Origin: Fagopyrum homotropicum
Taxonomy: Eukaryota; Streptophyta; Magnoliopsida; Caryophyllales; Polygonaceae
NCBI GenBank assembly: GCA_033239125.1
Contig: BSWB01000006.1
Location: 30,558,001-30,622,000, forward strand
Direction: 5' to 3'
DNA: 64,000 nucleotides
The stretch's first letter is position 1. Every line of letters begins with the position of its first letter. Position numbers and translations under genes: made by a program. A model generated the notes under the pieces. That model was not told the DNA's origin. It made no database searches and saw nothing but the letters and a program-made list of their open reading frames with translations. Positions 37,666 to 50,130 of the stretch are shown here, piece after piece.

Positions 37666-38953
37666 TGATGCGGGGTTGATGTCGTAGTCCCCGATCTAGA
37701 TTGAAAGTCCATGAACAAACTTAGAGAACAAATCTCGGGCGAGATTCTTGGTTACGGGGCCGAGATTTATAAAAACTTGAAAAAAAGAACGAGAGTTTGA
37801 TGGAATGATAATGGATTGATAAGAAAATGATAATATGGAATGAAATTGATGGAAATATATGAACTTACGTCTTGCAAAGAACCTTGATCAATTGGATCAA
37901 AATCCCTTAACAAAGATCTTACCTTAGCCCTCCCTTCTTTAACCTTACACAAGCCTTCTATATAAGACAAGCACAAGGAAGGACCAAAATTGATTAGTAG
38001 CACCAATCTTCAGTAAGATTAACACACAAGAACGACCTAGAAAGGACTCACAACGATTCAATCAAAAGATCTCTTTTTTATTGAATGAAATGAATAAAAT
38101 ACAAACTTTGTAAGCAAAGTAGCGAGTATCTCACAATATTTTTTGTGGAAATTATAATCAAATCAATCTACCTCTAAATATCGTCTTATAAGGCTATTTA
38201 TAGAAGAGATTCCTCTAAAAGATAAATACTAATATAATCCTAAAAGATAGGATCACAAACCACCAAATACCTTTAGAATGTTTGAGAGCTTAAAGACAGT
38301 AAAATAATAAAAGATAACTAGAATAGGGTTGTGCATATGGTCCGGACTGGTGGACCGTAAATTGTTAACACTCTGGACTGTAGACCGGACCGGGACCGCA
38401 CCGTTACGGTCCGGTCCAGAACGGTCCGGTTCCGGGTTGCACCGGTTTGTACCGAAATTGTGCAATTTTGAATATTTAAGACCGGACCGGTTTGTACCTA
38501 AATTGTGCAATTTTGGTGAGGTTTTCCGATCCAAAACCGGACTGGACCGGACCGGATATTTACAGTTTACGGTCCAACCTGGGTTACGGTTTAATATGGT
38601 CCAAAACGGACCCAGACTGTAACCCGGGTTTTCAAAAAAACATGGACTGTAGGCCGGACCCTAAATTCCGGTCCGGTCTGGTCCGATTTTGCACAACCCT
38701 AAACTAGAAGATGATAATTCTTAGGTCGAGATTCTACTCGACAAACGCAACAGAGAAAACCTCGGTCTCGTTATGCAAAATATCGGGCGAGATTTTCAAG
38801 ATGGTCAAGATTTGTTCCCGTCATGCAATTCTCCATTCTACATGATCCTCCCATGTTTGAATCTTGCTAGCAACCTCTCCTTGAGTGACTCTAGCTCTTG
38901 ACCTAGTGATGATTCCACATTTAGTAGGAGAAATCAAGGATGGTCTCATATCA
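37666..38953 (-). repeat. 3' LTR of a Ty3/gypsy element III (with an hAT MITE inside)
   Basis: Minus-strand ends TGATATGAGACC and CCGCATCA are inverted (TGAT/ATCA). A purine tract CAAGAAGGGGAA lies just before the LTR start at 38953. Without the MITE (38324-38701 plus 8-bp duplication) the LTR is about 0.9 kb. It carries the palindromic word AATCTCGGGCGAGATT (near 37730 and, in part, near 38780). Confidence 0.65.
38324..38701. mobile_element. hAT-type MITE with GGTCCGG repeats, copy 2
   Basis: 378 bp with terminal inverted repeats TAGGGTTGTGCA and TGCACAACCCTA (one base short of perfect inside) and a perfect 8-bp duplication AACTAGAA (38316-38323, 38702-38709). Interior again a thicket of 'ggtccggaccgg' words. 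Same family as 9611-9982 but much better preserved. Confidence 0.95.
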
Positions 38954-39320
38954 TATTCCCCTTCTTGAAGATGATTCGACCTCGAATTATAGCCTTACTC
39001 ATCACTAGTCACACAATGCCTCAAGTATGGTAGCTTTTGGACCGGATCAACTCTATGGGATGAAGAAATCAACTTCTCCTTTCTTAGTCATTCTCTCTTG
39101 ATATGCACATTAATATATACATTACTAGATGTAAACGGACTCAAGTATCCTGGTGGTGAAAACTTCTAGTTCCTTGACTCTCCTAGAAGGTCTCTCGAAC
39201 TTTATAACACTCTAGCCTTAAAAATTTTCACCATACTTTGCAACAGTAGCTAATCTCGGTCTGGATACGCAAATATCGGCCGAGATTTCCTGGATGGGGC
39301 TGAGATTTTCACTGTAGGTC
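38954..39320 (-). pseudogene. 3' internal end of gypsy element III
   Basis: Upstream (minus strand) of the LTR. The usual 'attcgaggtcgaat' preceding the AAGAAGGGG purine tract is present, as at the 3' end of many plant gypsy pol genes. No long frame remains. A palindromic word AAATATCGGCCGAGATTT lies at 39271-39288, so the LTR's word also occurs in the internal region. Confidence 0.45.
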
Positions 39321-39653
39321 TATATCTCATCTTTGAGTAGTTTAAGCTTTTCGAGTAGCTTTAACTATTTGGGTAGATTTGTTAGTAGAGTTTCAAAGAG
39401 CTTTGTAAATTTCGAAAATCTAACAAATAAGCTAATTGATGTTTGATAAAAGTAGATTTGTTGATAGATTTGCATGGTAGATTTACCAAAAAGCTAAAAA
39501 GGACAAAAATGTATAAATTACTAAAGCTAGCTTTAAGGGGTAAAATTGTAAAAAATTCGATAATCTACACAAAAGCTATCATTTGAAGCTTTTCAAAATT
39601 GGACCAAAAAGCTTCTGAAAAAGCTAATCTACCAAATAAGTTGTTGTAACGAA
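39321..39653. other. AGCTT-rich repeat flanking the hAT insertion
   Basis: Repeated 'gtagcttt', 'agcttttcga' and 'aaaagctaatctacc' words. It resumes after the hAT element at 43010-43072 and ends in 'cgaacagggcctta', which looks like a MITE terminus. The hAT element has therefore probably inserted into an older MITE, whose left end I could not fix. Confidence 0.4.
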
Positions 39654-40043
39654 TAGACATGCGTCCGGTTTGGGTCAAACCGGCGGCTTAGGTTTGCCGG
39701 TTTGGGCAAACCATAGGTTAGCGGTTTAGGTTGGCCTTCGACCAAACCTAAACCGGAACCGCCGGTTTGGACCAATTTTTTTTTTTTTTTTTTTACTAAA
39801 CCGGCGGTTTATTTGGCCTACAACAACTATAAGCCGGTGGGCCCCACAATGCCAACGGCTCTTAGAGCCGTTGGGTTTTGGTTTTTTTATATTATTTTTT
39901 TTGTTTTTTATTGTTAGTTAATTTATAAGAAAATTTTTTTTTCCTACCCACAATTCCTATAAATCCCCTACCATTCTTCCATTTATCTCACACCAATATT
40001 CTTATCTATCTACTACTACTGTCACTCTCAATCTCGATCTCGA

Positions 40044-42182
40044 ATGCTCGTATTCTCGATTTCTCAATCAAGTAAAATGGCAAACCCGAGTTACCCAAGC
40101 GACTACGGCATCACTCCCGCTTTCTTTCCCAGCAACCAAGAAAGCGAGACTCAAATGCCCGATTCGGAAATGCCACAAGTCCCACAAGGTCAAGGTGAAG
40201 GGCCTTTCCGACAAGCCCCTCCACCGAAAATGCTCACATCCGACATATTCACGAAGCATTACAAGAAGGGTCCGTGTTGGACAATTATTGCCAAGTCTCA
40301 TGCAACTATTGTCCGAAGGTAAGTCTCATGCAACTATTGTCTGAAGGTGTACAAGTGGAAGGCGAAGGGTGGATACGGGACTTTGCAAATCCACATGCAA
40401 AATTACCATCCCGAGAAGTTCGGAATATCACGGGGACAAACTCAATTGTCCCATGGGTTTGCATCATCTTCCTCTCAATCTTCTTTATTTATGTATAATC
40501 ATGTTGATGAATCTTTAGGATTAGCAAACTTAATTATATCTCAAGCTTTTCCATTTTCTTATGCGGAATATGAAAGTGTAAGAGAATACAACACTACTTA
40601 TCCTCAACCGGCTTTTAAACCAACTTCTCGTAAACAAGTTTCCAAATTAATTTCTAAATCTTATGACCAAAAGAAACAAAAAATTCTTACGATTTTACAA
40701 CCATTTTCGCATCAAGTTTCAATCTGGAGTGATATTTGGAGTACTTTATCACAAAAACATTTTTACATGGGCATTATCTTACATTTTTATTGATAATGAT
40801 CTATAAATTTGTTATACCATTTTGCCATTTGTAATGAAAGACATAATGCCACCAACATTGCAAATTTAATAAAAATGGTTTTACAAGAATTTAATTTACA
40901 AAATCGAGTTTTTTTCATACTCATTTGATAATGCTTCCGCTAACACCCGCGCCGTAAACGATTTGGTGGGGAATGTAGGACAATATATAAAAACTCCTTT
41001 TACTCACCAAAGATGTGCATGTCATATTTTAAATTTATGTGTTCAAGATGGACTAAAAGTTTTACATGAATTGTTAGAGCCTATAACCGACGTAATTGAA
41101 CATATTTGACATTCAACCGATTTAAGAAAAAAATGGAGATCAACCTGTTTAGAAAATAATGTTCATCCGATTGCTTTTTCAAAAGATATTGAAACTCGTT
41201 GGAACTCAACCTATAAACTACTTAGTCAAGCTCTTCGTTATAAAGATGTTTTATAATCATTTTCCTCACAATATATTTTTTGGTCTATGTTAGATGATGA
41301 AAATATTTGGCAAACTTGTTATGATATTTGTAGTTTTTTAAAAGTTTTTAGTGATTCTACTAATATGTTAAGTTATGTTTACATTCCCACTTCTTGTAGT
41401 TTTTTAGAAATAGCCGTAAATGTTGCCGATGCTTTACAAACCGGTTTAGGTTATGAATCACTTGTAGATGCTACAACCGAAATGAAAACAAAATGGCTAA
41501 AATATTATAAAGAAATTCCCCAAATTTATCTTATTGCCGCCGTTTTTGATCCTAAATTTAAAATTGACGGTGTTACCGAAGTGTTAAATGTCTATTATGA
41601 ATGTTTAGGTTTATCTTCTACTATAAACGTTAATTCCATTATTCTTCATGTTCGTCTTGAAATTGGTAAATTGCTTCCTATATTTGAAACAAGTGCTAGT
41701 GCTTCCACCGAATCGACTCCCCCACCCTCTTCTTCTTCTTCTTCTTCTTCTTCTTCTTCTTCTTCTAAACAAATTTTAGCTAAAAGAACAAAAACAATAA
41801 GGCATTCATCTGCAAATGTGGAATTTCAAGATTATCTAACATCTTGTTTTAGTTTTAATGTTGAAAGTGATAATTTTCAAATTTTAGATTGGTAGAAGAA
41901 GATAGACCCGAAGTATCCAACATTGATCAAGATTGTGCAACAAATTATGGCCGTTCCCACATCAACGATGGCCGTGGAATAAGCTTTTAGTCAAGGAGGG
42001 AACGTGCTAAGTTACAAGAGAAGTTAATAGAAGCCCCGACAAATTGTAGGCTCAAGTATGTGTTCAAGATTGGATAAGGGCGGAGAAGCGGAAACAACGG
42101 AATGCACCCGTTAATGACTCAAAATCGGATTCCAACTCCGATGATCCGGCCACCACTTCCGAGTCCGAGGTGGAAAGGTAAG
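40044..42182 (+). pseudogene. hAT transposase (BED zinc finger, RNase H-like core, hATC dimerisation)
   Basis: Homologous to plant BED-type hAT transposases. The N-terminus (from 40077, in frame with an upstream ATG at 40044) leads to a BED finger whose SCNYCPK...HMQNYH ligands lie across a 28-bp tandem duplication (40293-40348) that shifts the frame. The core continues with IWSDIWSTLSQK near 40728, SFDNASANTRAVNDLVG near 40918, HQRCACHILNLCVQDGL near 41008, and ETRWNSTYKLLSQALRYKD near 41190, with stops near 40792, 41106 and 41254. A clean 202-codon stretch (41287-41895) includes a run of about 14 serines. The hATC part (DPKYPTL...) follows a stop at 41893. Confidence 0.9.
40293..40348 (+). 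repeat. 28-bp tandem duplication in the transposase BED finger
   Basis: Units 40293-40320 and 40321-40348 differ at one base. 28 is not a multiple of three, so the finger is frameshifted after its first CX2C pair. Confidence 0.95.
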
Positions 42183-43072
42183 GGGTAATGAAAACAACTC
42201 GGAAGTCCGAAAAAAGGTAAGCAAAGGTAAGATAACTATGTAGGCTTTGATTCCTCTTAAACCCCAAGAGGATACGTAGGCAACCGGGAAACCGGTTCAA
42301 GCCCTTTCTTTTTTTTCATTTTGTAATTTAATTAAGTTAAAAAAAAAGAGATCAAACTTGGTTTACTACAAATAAATGAAATTACTAACTTTAAAAAAAC
42401 GAGTTTGTTCTCGTTTTATTTATGTTAATAATTTAATTTATTTAAAAAAAATCGAGTTTGGTCTCGTTTTTTAGTTAGTAATTTGATTTAGTTTGTAATT
42501 TTATTTACTTTGTTATTTTATTAAAAGGCTAATGCCGCTAATGTAATAAAAAAAATCCAATGTACAAAAATTTACTTACTTAGTGATTTATTTCATCTAC
42601 AAAAAAACGAGTTTGCTCTCTTTTATTTTAGTTAGTAATTCTATTAAAATGCTAATGTAATAAAAAAAATTCAATGTACAAAAATTTACTAATGTAAAAT
42701 TCCAATTTACAAAACTTTACTAATGTAAAATAAATTTAAAATGTACAAAAATTTACAAATGTATAATTTTATTATTAATTTACTAATGTAAAATTCCAAT
42801 CTACAAAACTTTACCAATGTAAAATAAATTTAAAATGTACAAAAATTTACTAATGTATAATTTTATTATTAATTACTTATAAACTATTTTTTTTAATAAT
42901 GTGTCAAACCGCCAAACTGGCGAGTCCAACCGGTTTAGGTTTAGGTTTGGTCATCGGTTCCCAAACCTAAACCGCCGGTTTAGGTTTGGGACCCATGTCT
43001 AGTAACGAACACCCATTAGCTTTCATTTTTTTCAAAACTCTACAAAAAGCTCCGTCGAACAGGGCCTTAGTT

Positions 43073-43936
43073 AGATCTTTCTTGTGAGTGTTAGTTTGTG
43101 GTTGTGAGTTTCATAAGAAGTTTTCAAAATATTCTAGGAATATTTCTAGGGTTTTGAGACTCAGGGGTAAAATAGTCATTTTAACCTTATAAGGATAATT
43201 TGGTAATTCCGTTAAGATAACCTTTAGTATCTTGGAAGTTGGGAACTTCTAAGAGGTTGGAATATGTTTTTGTTCAACTTTCCTTTTATATCAGGAGGTT
43301 GAGTTCTTTCATTTTTTGAGTTATCAAGAATTGTGACTTGACTCCTTTGAGTTTACTTAGCTAGCTTCTAGATGTTGATATGAGTGATGATAGTGATGAT
43401 TTATTATATGCTTATAAGTACATTATTACTTTAAGTATAACCGACCCTTAATTGGCCTTAGAGTAACGGGTGGTGGCATCCGTGGCTCAGTAGCCCGAGG
43501 GCGACTGGGAGAACTGGGAGGATCTTCGGGACTAGGCTAAACATGGTTTATGGGGAGGGTACAGAGCCACTCTCTATGGTATACAGGGAGGTACGCCGAA
43601 CCTCGCCTGCTGGATAAGAAACGGAGGCGAGAGTCTTAGACGTCTCGTGCCACAACCTTAAAACGGATTGAAGTGAATCACTTAAATCATAAGATAATAT
43701 TCGGCTTTGTGTGCCAACAAGATGATTGTTATATTCTTGCTTTACCCTGTTGTTGATCTTTCTTTTTATATTGTTCTTAGAAACTTTGATTCAAAGATAT
43801 TGTTGTTGGTTGTTAGTCTTTGGTCACATTCATGACTTTTAAACCTTATTTTTATGCTATTCGGTTTTTCTTATATGTACTTTGTTGTAAGATCTAACTA
43901 GTAACTCCCCGAGTTTTGAGAATTTGGGGTGTTACA
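43073..43936. mobile_element. Ty3/gypsy-type LTR, second copy
   Basis: Related to 1-1594 over most of its length ('gagtaacgggtggtggcat', 'aacggaggcgagag', 'cgtgccacaacc') and ending in the same GGGTGTTACA at 43936. No primer site follows, so it is a solo or truncated LTR. Left end unclear. Confidence 0.6.
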
Positions 43937-44305
43937 ATGATATTAATGTGTATCCAAGATTGGGGATGGATGTGAAGCTACTGGACAATCGATATGGTTA
44001 AAATTTTGAAAAGCTATTCGGTTAGGATTTGAAGATATGATAAGATCTCACATACTAGATAAGATCTCAACAATAAGATATTTTGTATATCTCTTTCCTT
44101 CTTTGTTGCAACTTGATAAGATATTCTATGTAGATTTGTTCCAAATATAACTCTGGATCTGATTGGATTTGGAGAGAAAATCGCGATCTTTTTGTTATAA
44201 TAAAATCTCAGGTAATCTTACCAAATCTCGGGCGAGATTTCTTTAGCGGGGTCGTGATTTGTCTTCAGTAGTGGAATCTTGAATTGAGGTTTCAATGTTT
44301 TAGGT
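43937..44305. other. LTR-like fragment with the AATCTCGGGCGAGATT word
   Basis: Rich in 'gataagatctc' strings and carrying AAATCTCGGGCGAGATTT at 44223-44240, as in the gypsy III LTR at 37666-38953. Probably a fragment of a related LTR. No coding sequence. Confidence 0.4.
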
Positions 44306-44616
44306 TTTTTTTAAAAGGTTAATTGCATTAAGAAGAAGAAAGAATTTACAAGATTACAAGATCAACATGGGAGAAAACATAAGCAATAACAAGGAGCAAG
44401 ACAGACAAAGGAGCAATAGAGAGTCATCAGGTGAGGTTTATATTCAGCACTTGAGCCATATCGAGAGAGGAGGACTAATAGGTGATGGAATCACTATCAA
44501 TTAGGATAGTTTTTAGAGTCTTTTTGTTGCATTAGTGTCGGTTTATGCTACTAACTCCTTGGTCCAGAAAAAAGAAGACTAAAAGAAGATAAAGAAGGAG
44601 TTATAAGCACTTAGGA

Positions 44617-45965
44617 GTGAAGATCGTTCACGAAGCAAAACTTATGTTGCTTCACCGCCTCCGCGGAGCCTCGTCACCGCCACCGCCCCTGCGGGTGACA
44701 TCACACTCCGGAGCGCCCCCCGCGCCTTCGCCAGCGCCAGCCACGAAGACTGTCACCGCACCTACGTCAACCCTTGACGCCCCTGCGGTGACTAGCCCTG
44801 AAGAAGCGAAGACCAGCGCCCCTGCGCCTTCCCCTGCGCCTCTGCCTGCGTCTCAACCTGGGAGCTGGAAGTTGAAGAGTTAGTGTCACCGCCCCTGCGT
44901 TGACACTGGGAGGCCACTGCGGCTCAACATCTGAAGCGACAGAAAGTTGAAGAGTCGGACGTTTGAAGAGCATTAAAGATCCGCCCCTACGGAATTGCCT
45001 GGCCGCCCCTGCGGCCATGAAGAAGATCAAGCGTTTTCGCCTACACCGCCCCTGCGGTTCTGAAGGCCGCCCCTGCGGTTCAACGACAGAAGCTTTACTC
45101 CGGCTGTTTACACCACCTTTATGGAATTAAAGGTGGTTGTTTTGGGCCGGCCATTTACTCCTATTTAGTGCCAATTGTAGTATAAATAGACTTAGGTTTG
45201 ATACACTTATCATCGAACTTTAGAATTCACTTTTCCATTAAAACTTTCTTGCTACCTTTGTTATGAGTTGCTAACTCCCTTGCTACATTGGGTTGGTTTG
45301 AAGTTGCATTATTACCTTGGTTGTAAGTTCTTTCTAATATAAGTTTTCATTCAGTAATTCTTTGTGTTTCCTTGATCTCCATTGTCTAATTGCATGTTTT
45401 ACTATCACTTGAGATTGATCACCTTAGGTCCTAAAGTGCATGCAAAGAACTAGGATTAATAGATTCCGGGTTCGGGTCTTTAATCTAGTAGTAAACTTTA
45501 AGTAATAACGGGTTGTAATTGCTTAAAGAAAAGGAACACAAATATAAAGATAAGTTTAACGGTTTTAATCTTTTCTTTATATCCCTTAGTCTTTGTTTGA
45601 AAGCTAACTTGTTATTTGTTCTTGTAGGTTTACGGAACACTAACCGGTTAAGTTGTGTTGATGTCGGTTGGCTCAACACATATATATGATCGAGACGGGA
45701 GATTACTTGAAAACTTGTAAAAGGAACTCACCAAAGTAGCAATCGCATGCTTAGAATCAACCTAGTGTAGATTCACCCATCATTGTCTTACTTGTTGCGT
45801 TATTCGTTTTCATAAGTTTTTGTGTGCATCAATTCAACCAAACCCCCCCTGTTACTTGTTTCTATAATCAATAACTGCATCTAATAAAACACCAAACTCT
45901 CTTGGGTTCGACCCTTACTTAACCACTATACTCATTTTAGTGCTAAGTCGGGATTATATTTTGAT
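44617..45965 (+). mobile_element. LTR remnant IV with CCGCCCCTGCGG words
   Basis: At 44680-45085 there are eight copies of CCGCCCCTGCGG or near variants in about 400 bases. Downstream come a promoter-like 'tataaata' (near 45181), and a C-rich 'aaccccccct' followed by 'cttgggttcgaccctta' near 45900, which resembles the ends of Athila/Tat-type LTRs. No gag follows. Its ends are not exact. It splits the LINE 3' UTR. Confidence 0.5.
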
Positions 45966-48366
45966 AAGATAAAACGACCTCTAGATTAGAGTCTTGGAAA
46001 GGACGACCTGTCCCTCCAATTGTGCTCAAAATGAAGCTTGACGGATCGTATGATGTCACTAGCACAGTCAATAGCTCTGGTGAAAGTGTGGTTGTATACC
46101 ATGTTGTTTCTTCTAATCCACACGTGGTAGAGGAAAGAGATGATAGAGGCAATCCTGACTCTATCCATTGGGGTAGGTTGAAGATTAGTCCAGGACTCGA
46201 GCCAAGGCCAGAGGTTGTTGATATAGGGAGCAGGGTAAGGTAACTTGGTCCATCGAGAAATAATGTCCAGCACAAGAGAGCCATAACTACAATGGTACCA
46301 TAAATGATCATCACTCTCAGGGGCGCTATTACATAGCTTACAAGTGTCGTGACTAACCATGTTCCAAGTTCTGATTTTCACAAGAGTGGGAAGACGTTTA
46401 AGAGCAGCTAACCATGCAATATAGGAGCTCTTAGGGCTGTTGGAACGCAACCAGATGGCTTTAAAGGGAGTAGGCTGAGTAAGAGGGTAGCTAGGAGAGA
46501 AGATGGCATAGGCTTTCTTACGCGAGAAAGACCCATTGGGGCTAGAAATGAAATCACTTCTTTGGCTGTTCGGAGGAGGGTTTGGAATTTCATCTTTAAG
46601 AGAGAGCAAAGACTTCCAAAATGCGTTGTGGTGTGTCTTTGAGATACAGCTCCAAATGCTCCTATTCCCCTTAATCAGGTGGCGTTTAACCCAAGAGTCC
46701 CAAATGCTGGGGAGGATCCCTTATCAAGCTCATAGATGAGGCTTGCAAGGACAACTTTGTTTCTGGTTGCAAGGTCGGGGAAGTCAAGCCCACCCTGCGA
46801 TTTTGGGGTACAAATAGAGGATCAGGCCACCAAAGCTCGCTTGCAATATTGGCTAACAACAAAGAGAATTGACTTGATGAGTTGGGCTCTTCCAGCATAG
46901 GATAGAGACTTTGAACTCCAAGACTGAATTCGCCTTGTGACTTTGTGAATCAAGGGGAGATAATCAGAAATCGCCAGCCGTCTGCTCCCAATCGGAACCC
47001 CAAGGTAAAGGAAAGGGAGAGAACCCAGAGTCATGCCAGTGAGGTTAACCGCTCGATCAATTTTGTTATTGTTCATACCACTAGTGTAGAGTTGGGACTT
47101 GGTAGGGTTAAAGACTAGGCCAGAGATAACACCAAATCGGTCGAGAGTATCCTTTAGAATCTTGATGGACTGGATATCCCCCCCCCCCCCGACAAAGCAG
47201 CAGGAGATCATCAACAAAAGCCAAGTGAGTGATGGTAGGGGAGGAACATCTAGGGTGATAATTGAACTCCGGGTTAGAGGTACTATCCTGGATCATTCTG
47301 GACATGAATTCTATGGCAATAGCAAAGAGAGGTGGAGATAGTGGGCATCCTTGCCTCAACCCACGACTGCCCACGAAGTGTCCCTTGAGTGAACCGTTAA
47401 TGTTGACTGAGTACGAGGTAGTTGTGATACATTCCTTGATAAATCTAGTGAAACGCGCCGGGAATCCCATTTCATGAGACAGTGCAGGATGAAGTCGTGG
47501 CTCACAGTGTCAAAAGCTTTTGTGATGTCTACCTTCATCGCACCTTGGCGAGATATGTTTTCTCCCGTATTTGTGTAGCATTTCTTGACAGAGAAGCATG
47601 TTATGTTTGATTGAGCGCTTGGAGACAAAGGCGCTTTGGTTGAAGCTGATGAGATTTAGGAGGACAGTGTTGAGGCGCTTCGTAAGGATCTTTGAGATGG
47701 TCTTGTATACAGTGTTACAACATGAAATAAGCCTGTTATCTGAAGGAGCAAGGGGACAATCATGTTTAGCAATTAAGGAGATAGAAGTATGGTCAACCTG
47801 CTTAAGCAAACGACCATTAATGAAGAAATCCTGGATTGCTTCAGTGAAATCTTTGTGAATGATAGTCCAGGCAACTTTGAAGAAAAGGGAGCTAAAGCCA
47901 TCCGGCTTAGGCGCCTTGTTATTCCCAATAATGAAGATAGCCGATTTGATATCTTCCGGAGTCACCATCACGCTCAAAGATGCAACGTCGTCCAGGTTAA
48001 GGGTGGGGAGGTTAGTATTTGGATAGGGATTGGGAGGAGCATGGGACTGGGGGTTTAGGACAAGGCTAAAATGGTTAACCATGGTGCTGTAATTGATATC
48101 AGGTTCAAATGACATCGTCCCATCGCATGTTTTAATAGCAGTGATAAGGTTTGCACTCCTACGGTTCTTGATGCTCCTAAAAAAGAAAGAGTAGCATTGG
48201 TCGCCATGAGTTATCCAGTTGGCCTTGGCAAGCTGAGCCAAAGTGGAATGGAGAACTTTATAGCAATCATTTAGTGCAATCGAGAGCCTCCTCTCCTCAT
48301 CTTGGATAGTGGCATCGTGGAGATTCGATTGGAGCCTGGTTTGAGTGGCGTGAAGGAGGCGTCTAT
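45966..48366 (-). pseudogene. LINE ORF2 (reverse transcriptase and zf-RVT)
   Basis: From 48366: a linker ending ANWITHGDQCYSFFF, RT fingers with NNKAPKPDGFSSLFFK near 47910, then DITKAFDTVSHDF near 47530, SRGLRQGCPLSPPLF near 47365, and catalytic FVDD near 47215. A run of twelve C's at about 47179-47190 marks a frameshift just after it. Then LGVPIGSRRL near 46980 and, from 46609, the zf-RVT domain (WNMVSHDTCKLCNSAPESDD) with a WIRRNNMVYN tail to the stop at 45986. At least four frameshifts. It would nick-prime and copy its own RNA if intact. Confidence 0.88.
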
Positions 48367-50114
48367 TGTTCGCTCCAAACGGTGTGTGTAAGCTTTAAAT
48401 TTATATCCCAAGAAATATGCTTAAAATAAGGATGCGAACCCGCATTGTACGGATCAATTATAGTAAAAGCAAGAATTCCGGGGTGTCGATCTCATGGACT
48501 TAGGTGAAACAAAGAAAGTATAGGTTGTCAATATTGCAAATAACCACAAAGGCGATTAAAGCAATCAAAAGATGATAATAAGGTCAATTAAGGGAAATAT
48601 GCAAATTCTAGGGATTAAAGCATCTAGTTGTGGTTCCAACTCAAGATCTCAAGATAAAGCGGACAAAGTTGAGATTTTGCAAAGTGAAGGTGTTTCTAAA
48701 GTGGAATAGATCACCGGGTAAGTCTCACTAATTCCAAACCAAAAGCTCCTATTACCGGGTAAGTCTCAAGGTACTAAGGAAAGGAATTATAATCTCAAAC
48801 CAACACACCAACTAAGGGAATAGAATCAACCTTTACCGGGTAAGTCTCAGGCTAACTCACAAAGATGGAATGAAGGCACACTCAAACCCCAATAAAGGAT
48901 AAACCTTTATTACCTACACTTATGATCATGGGTAAACAAACTAAGGAATTACCGGGTAAGTCTCATCCTAAGCTTGCATTGAACCAGGAAAGGTGTAATA
49001 AGAATAGGGTCTGGTAAACTGTAACACTTAACTCTCAGTTACGGATCAGATAAGTCACCTCGGTCAGTCAAGTTCCACCCCGGTTGAGATGTTCATCGAC
49101 TGAACGAGATATTCTAGGGTTAATGTTAAAGACTCGAACTTTTAGGGTCCTACTGGGATTAAGATTATTCTATCATTGTTTTTCCCACAACTTTCAGCCA
49201 ATCACCCTAGAATCGCACAAGAAAATTAGCCACTCATCATCATGAAAGCAATAATCAAATATATGAGAAGGGAATGAATATTTGAACACAAAAACCTTAA
49301 GAACAAGGCTTCAATAACTGAATCAAATATCAAACAAATCAACGTTCCTCAATCACAAATCACACAAAGACAACAAACCAAAGAGAATATAAGAAAGTCT
49401 TACAAATCTCCTTAAAAGCTATCTCAAAGCTATGAACCTTCCTTCCTTCAATCTTCAAACTTCCTTCCTAATTGCAGCTGGGAGAATATGGTGTAGAGGA
49501 TAAAGATCCCGAGGTGAAAGATGACTGAATTGTGGAAAATTCAATCCTTTATATAGGAGAATTATCTTCCAAAGATAATAATATCTTAAAAAGATAATTT
49601 TCTAATAAAATATATCCATATCTCTAAAATAGATCTCCTAAATATATGATCTTCCTTCCAGAAATCCAGCCGAAAAATATAAGATCTCTCCTTCCAAAAA
49701 TAAAAGATCTCAGCCAAATAAAATATATCTCGCCGCGTCAGGGTATTCGCCTCGGTCGGGGCGCTCCTCTAGATCACCTCGGTCGAGGTGCTACTGCCGC
49801 TGACCGAGGTGAATCTCAGCTGAATGTGAAATCTCTCAAATCTGGTCCAAAGTAAATCTTCTTTGTTAATTCCTTGTTTCTTGAGTTCTCTTTTAAACTC
49901 CTGAATGTAGCTCCAATGACTCCTTTGCTCCTTAGCTCTATTTCGATCCAAAACGTGCCATTTTACCTACGATTATAATGAAACTTGGTGTAGACCTCGA
50001 TTCCCGTAAAGGTAGATGAAACAACAATATAATCATATACATTCAAACATGCAGATTATTGAAGATAAAACGTCTAAATAAGTCCCAAAATATAGACTAT
50101 AATACATGCTATCA
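48367..50114 (-). repeat. 3' LTR of Athila-type element B
   Basis: 1,748 bp. Shares 'gaacccgc', 'tgtacggatc' and 'agcaagaattcc' strings with the LTR of element A but is otherwise well diverged. It contains five copies of 'taccgggtaagtctcA' between 48710 and 48965, and palindromic words of the CCTCGGTCGAGG type near 49058, 49750 and 49777. Confidence 0.75.
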
Positions 50115-50130
50115 AAATACCCCATACTTG
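50115..50130 (-). other. Polypurine tract of element B
   Basis: CAAGTATGGGGTATTT on the minus strand, ending at the LTR start. The identical 16-mer is beside the LTR of element A (53903-53918) and again at 51385-51400. Confidence 0.7.

Larger units (their letters stand above)
39654..43001 (+). mobile_element. hAT transposon, 3.35 kb, with broken transposase
   Basis: Flanked by a perfect 8-bp duplication GTAACGAA (39646-39653, 43002-43009). Ends TAGACATGCGTCC and, inverted, TAGACATGGGTCC. Subterminal regions on both sides are packed with 'aaccggcggttt' and 'ggtttaggtttgg' words, a normal hAT feature and probable transposase-binding sites. The transposase gene occupies the first two thirds; the last 0.7 kb is AT-rich with three near repeats of 'atgtacaaaaatttac'. 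Confidence 0.95.
44306..48366 (-). mobile_element. L1-type LINE, interrupted and 5'-truncated in view
   Basis: The minus-strand 3' end is near 44306, where 'ttaatgcaattaacctttt' runs into A's, typical of plant LINE tails. Going upstream come 3' UTR, then an LTR remnant (about 44617-45965), then the zinc-knuckle domain and RT. At 48366 the coding frame stops abruptly at the LTR of Athila-type element B; the missing endonuclease part would lie beyond the nested elements, outside the window. Confidence 0.8.

Noticed and set aside
44617..44883. 88-codon proline/alanine-rich protein
   Set aside because: Composition follows from the CCGCCCCTGCGG repeats of an LTR remnant; no evidence of a gene.
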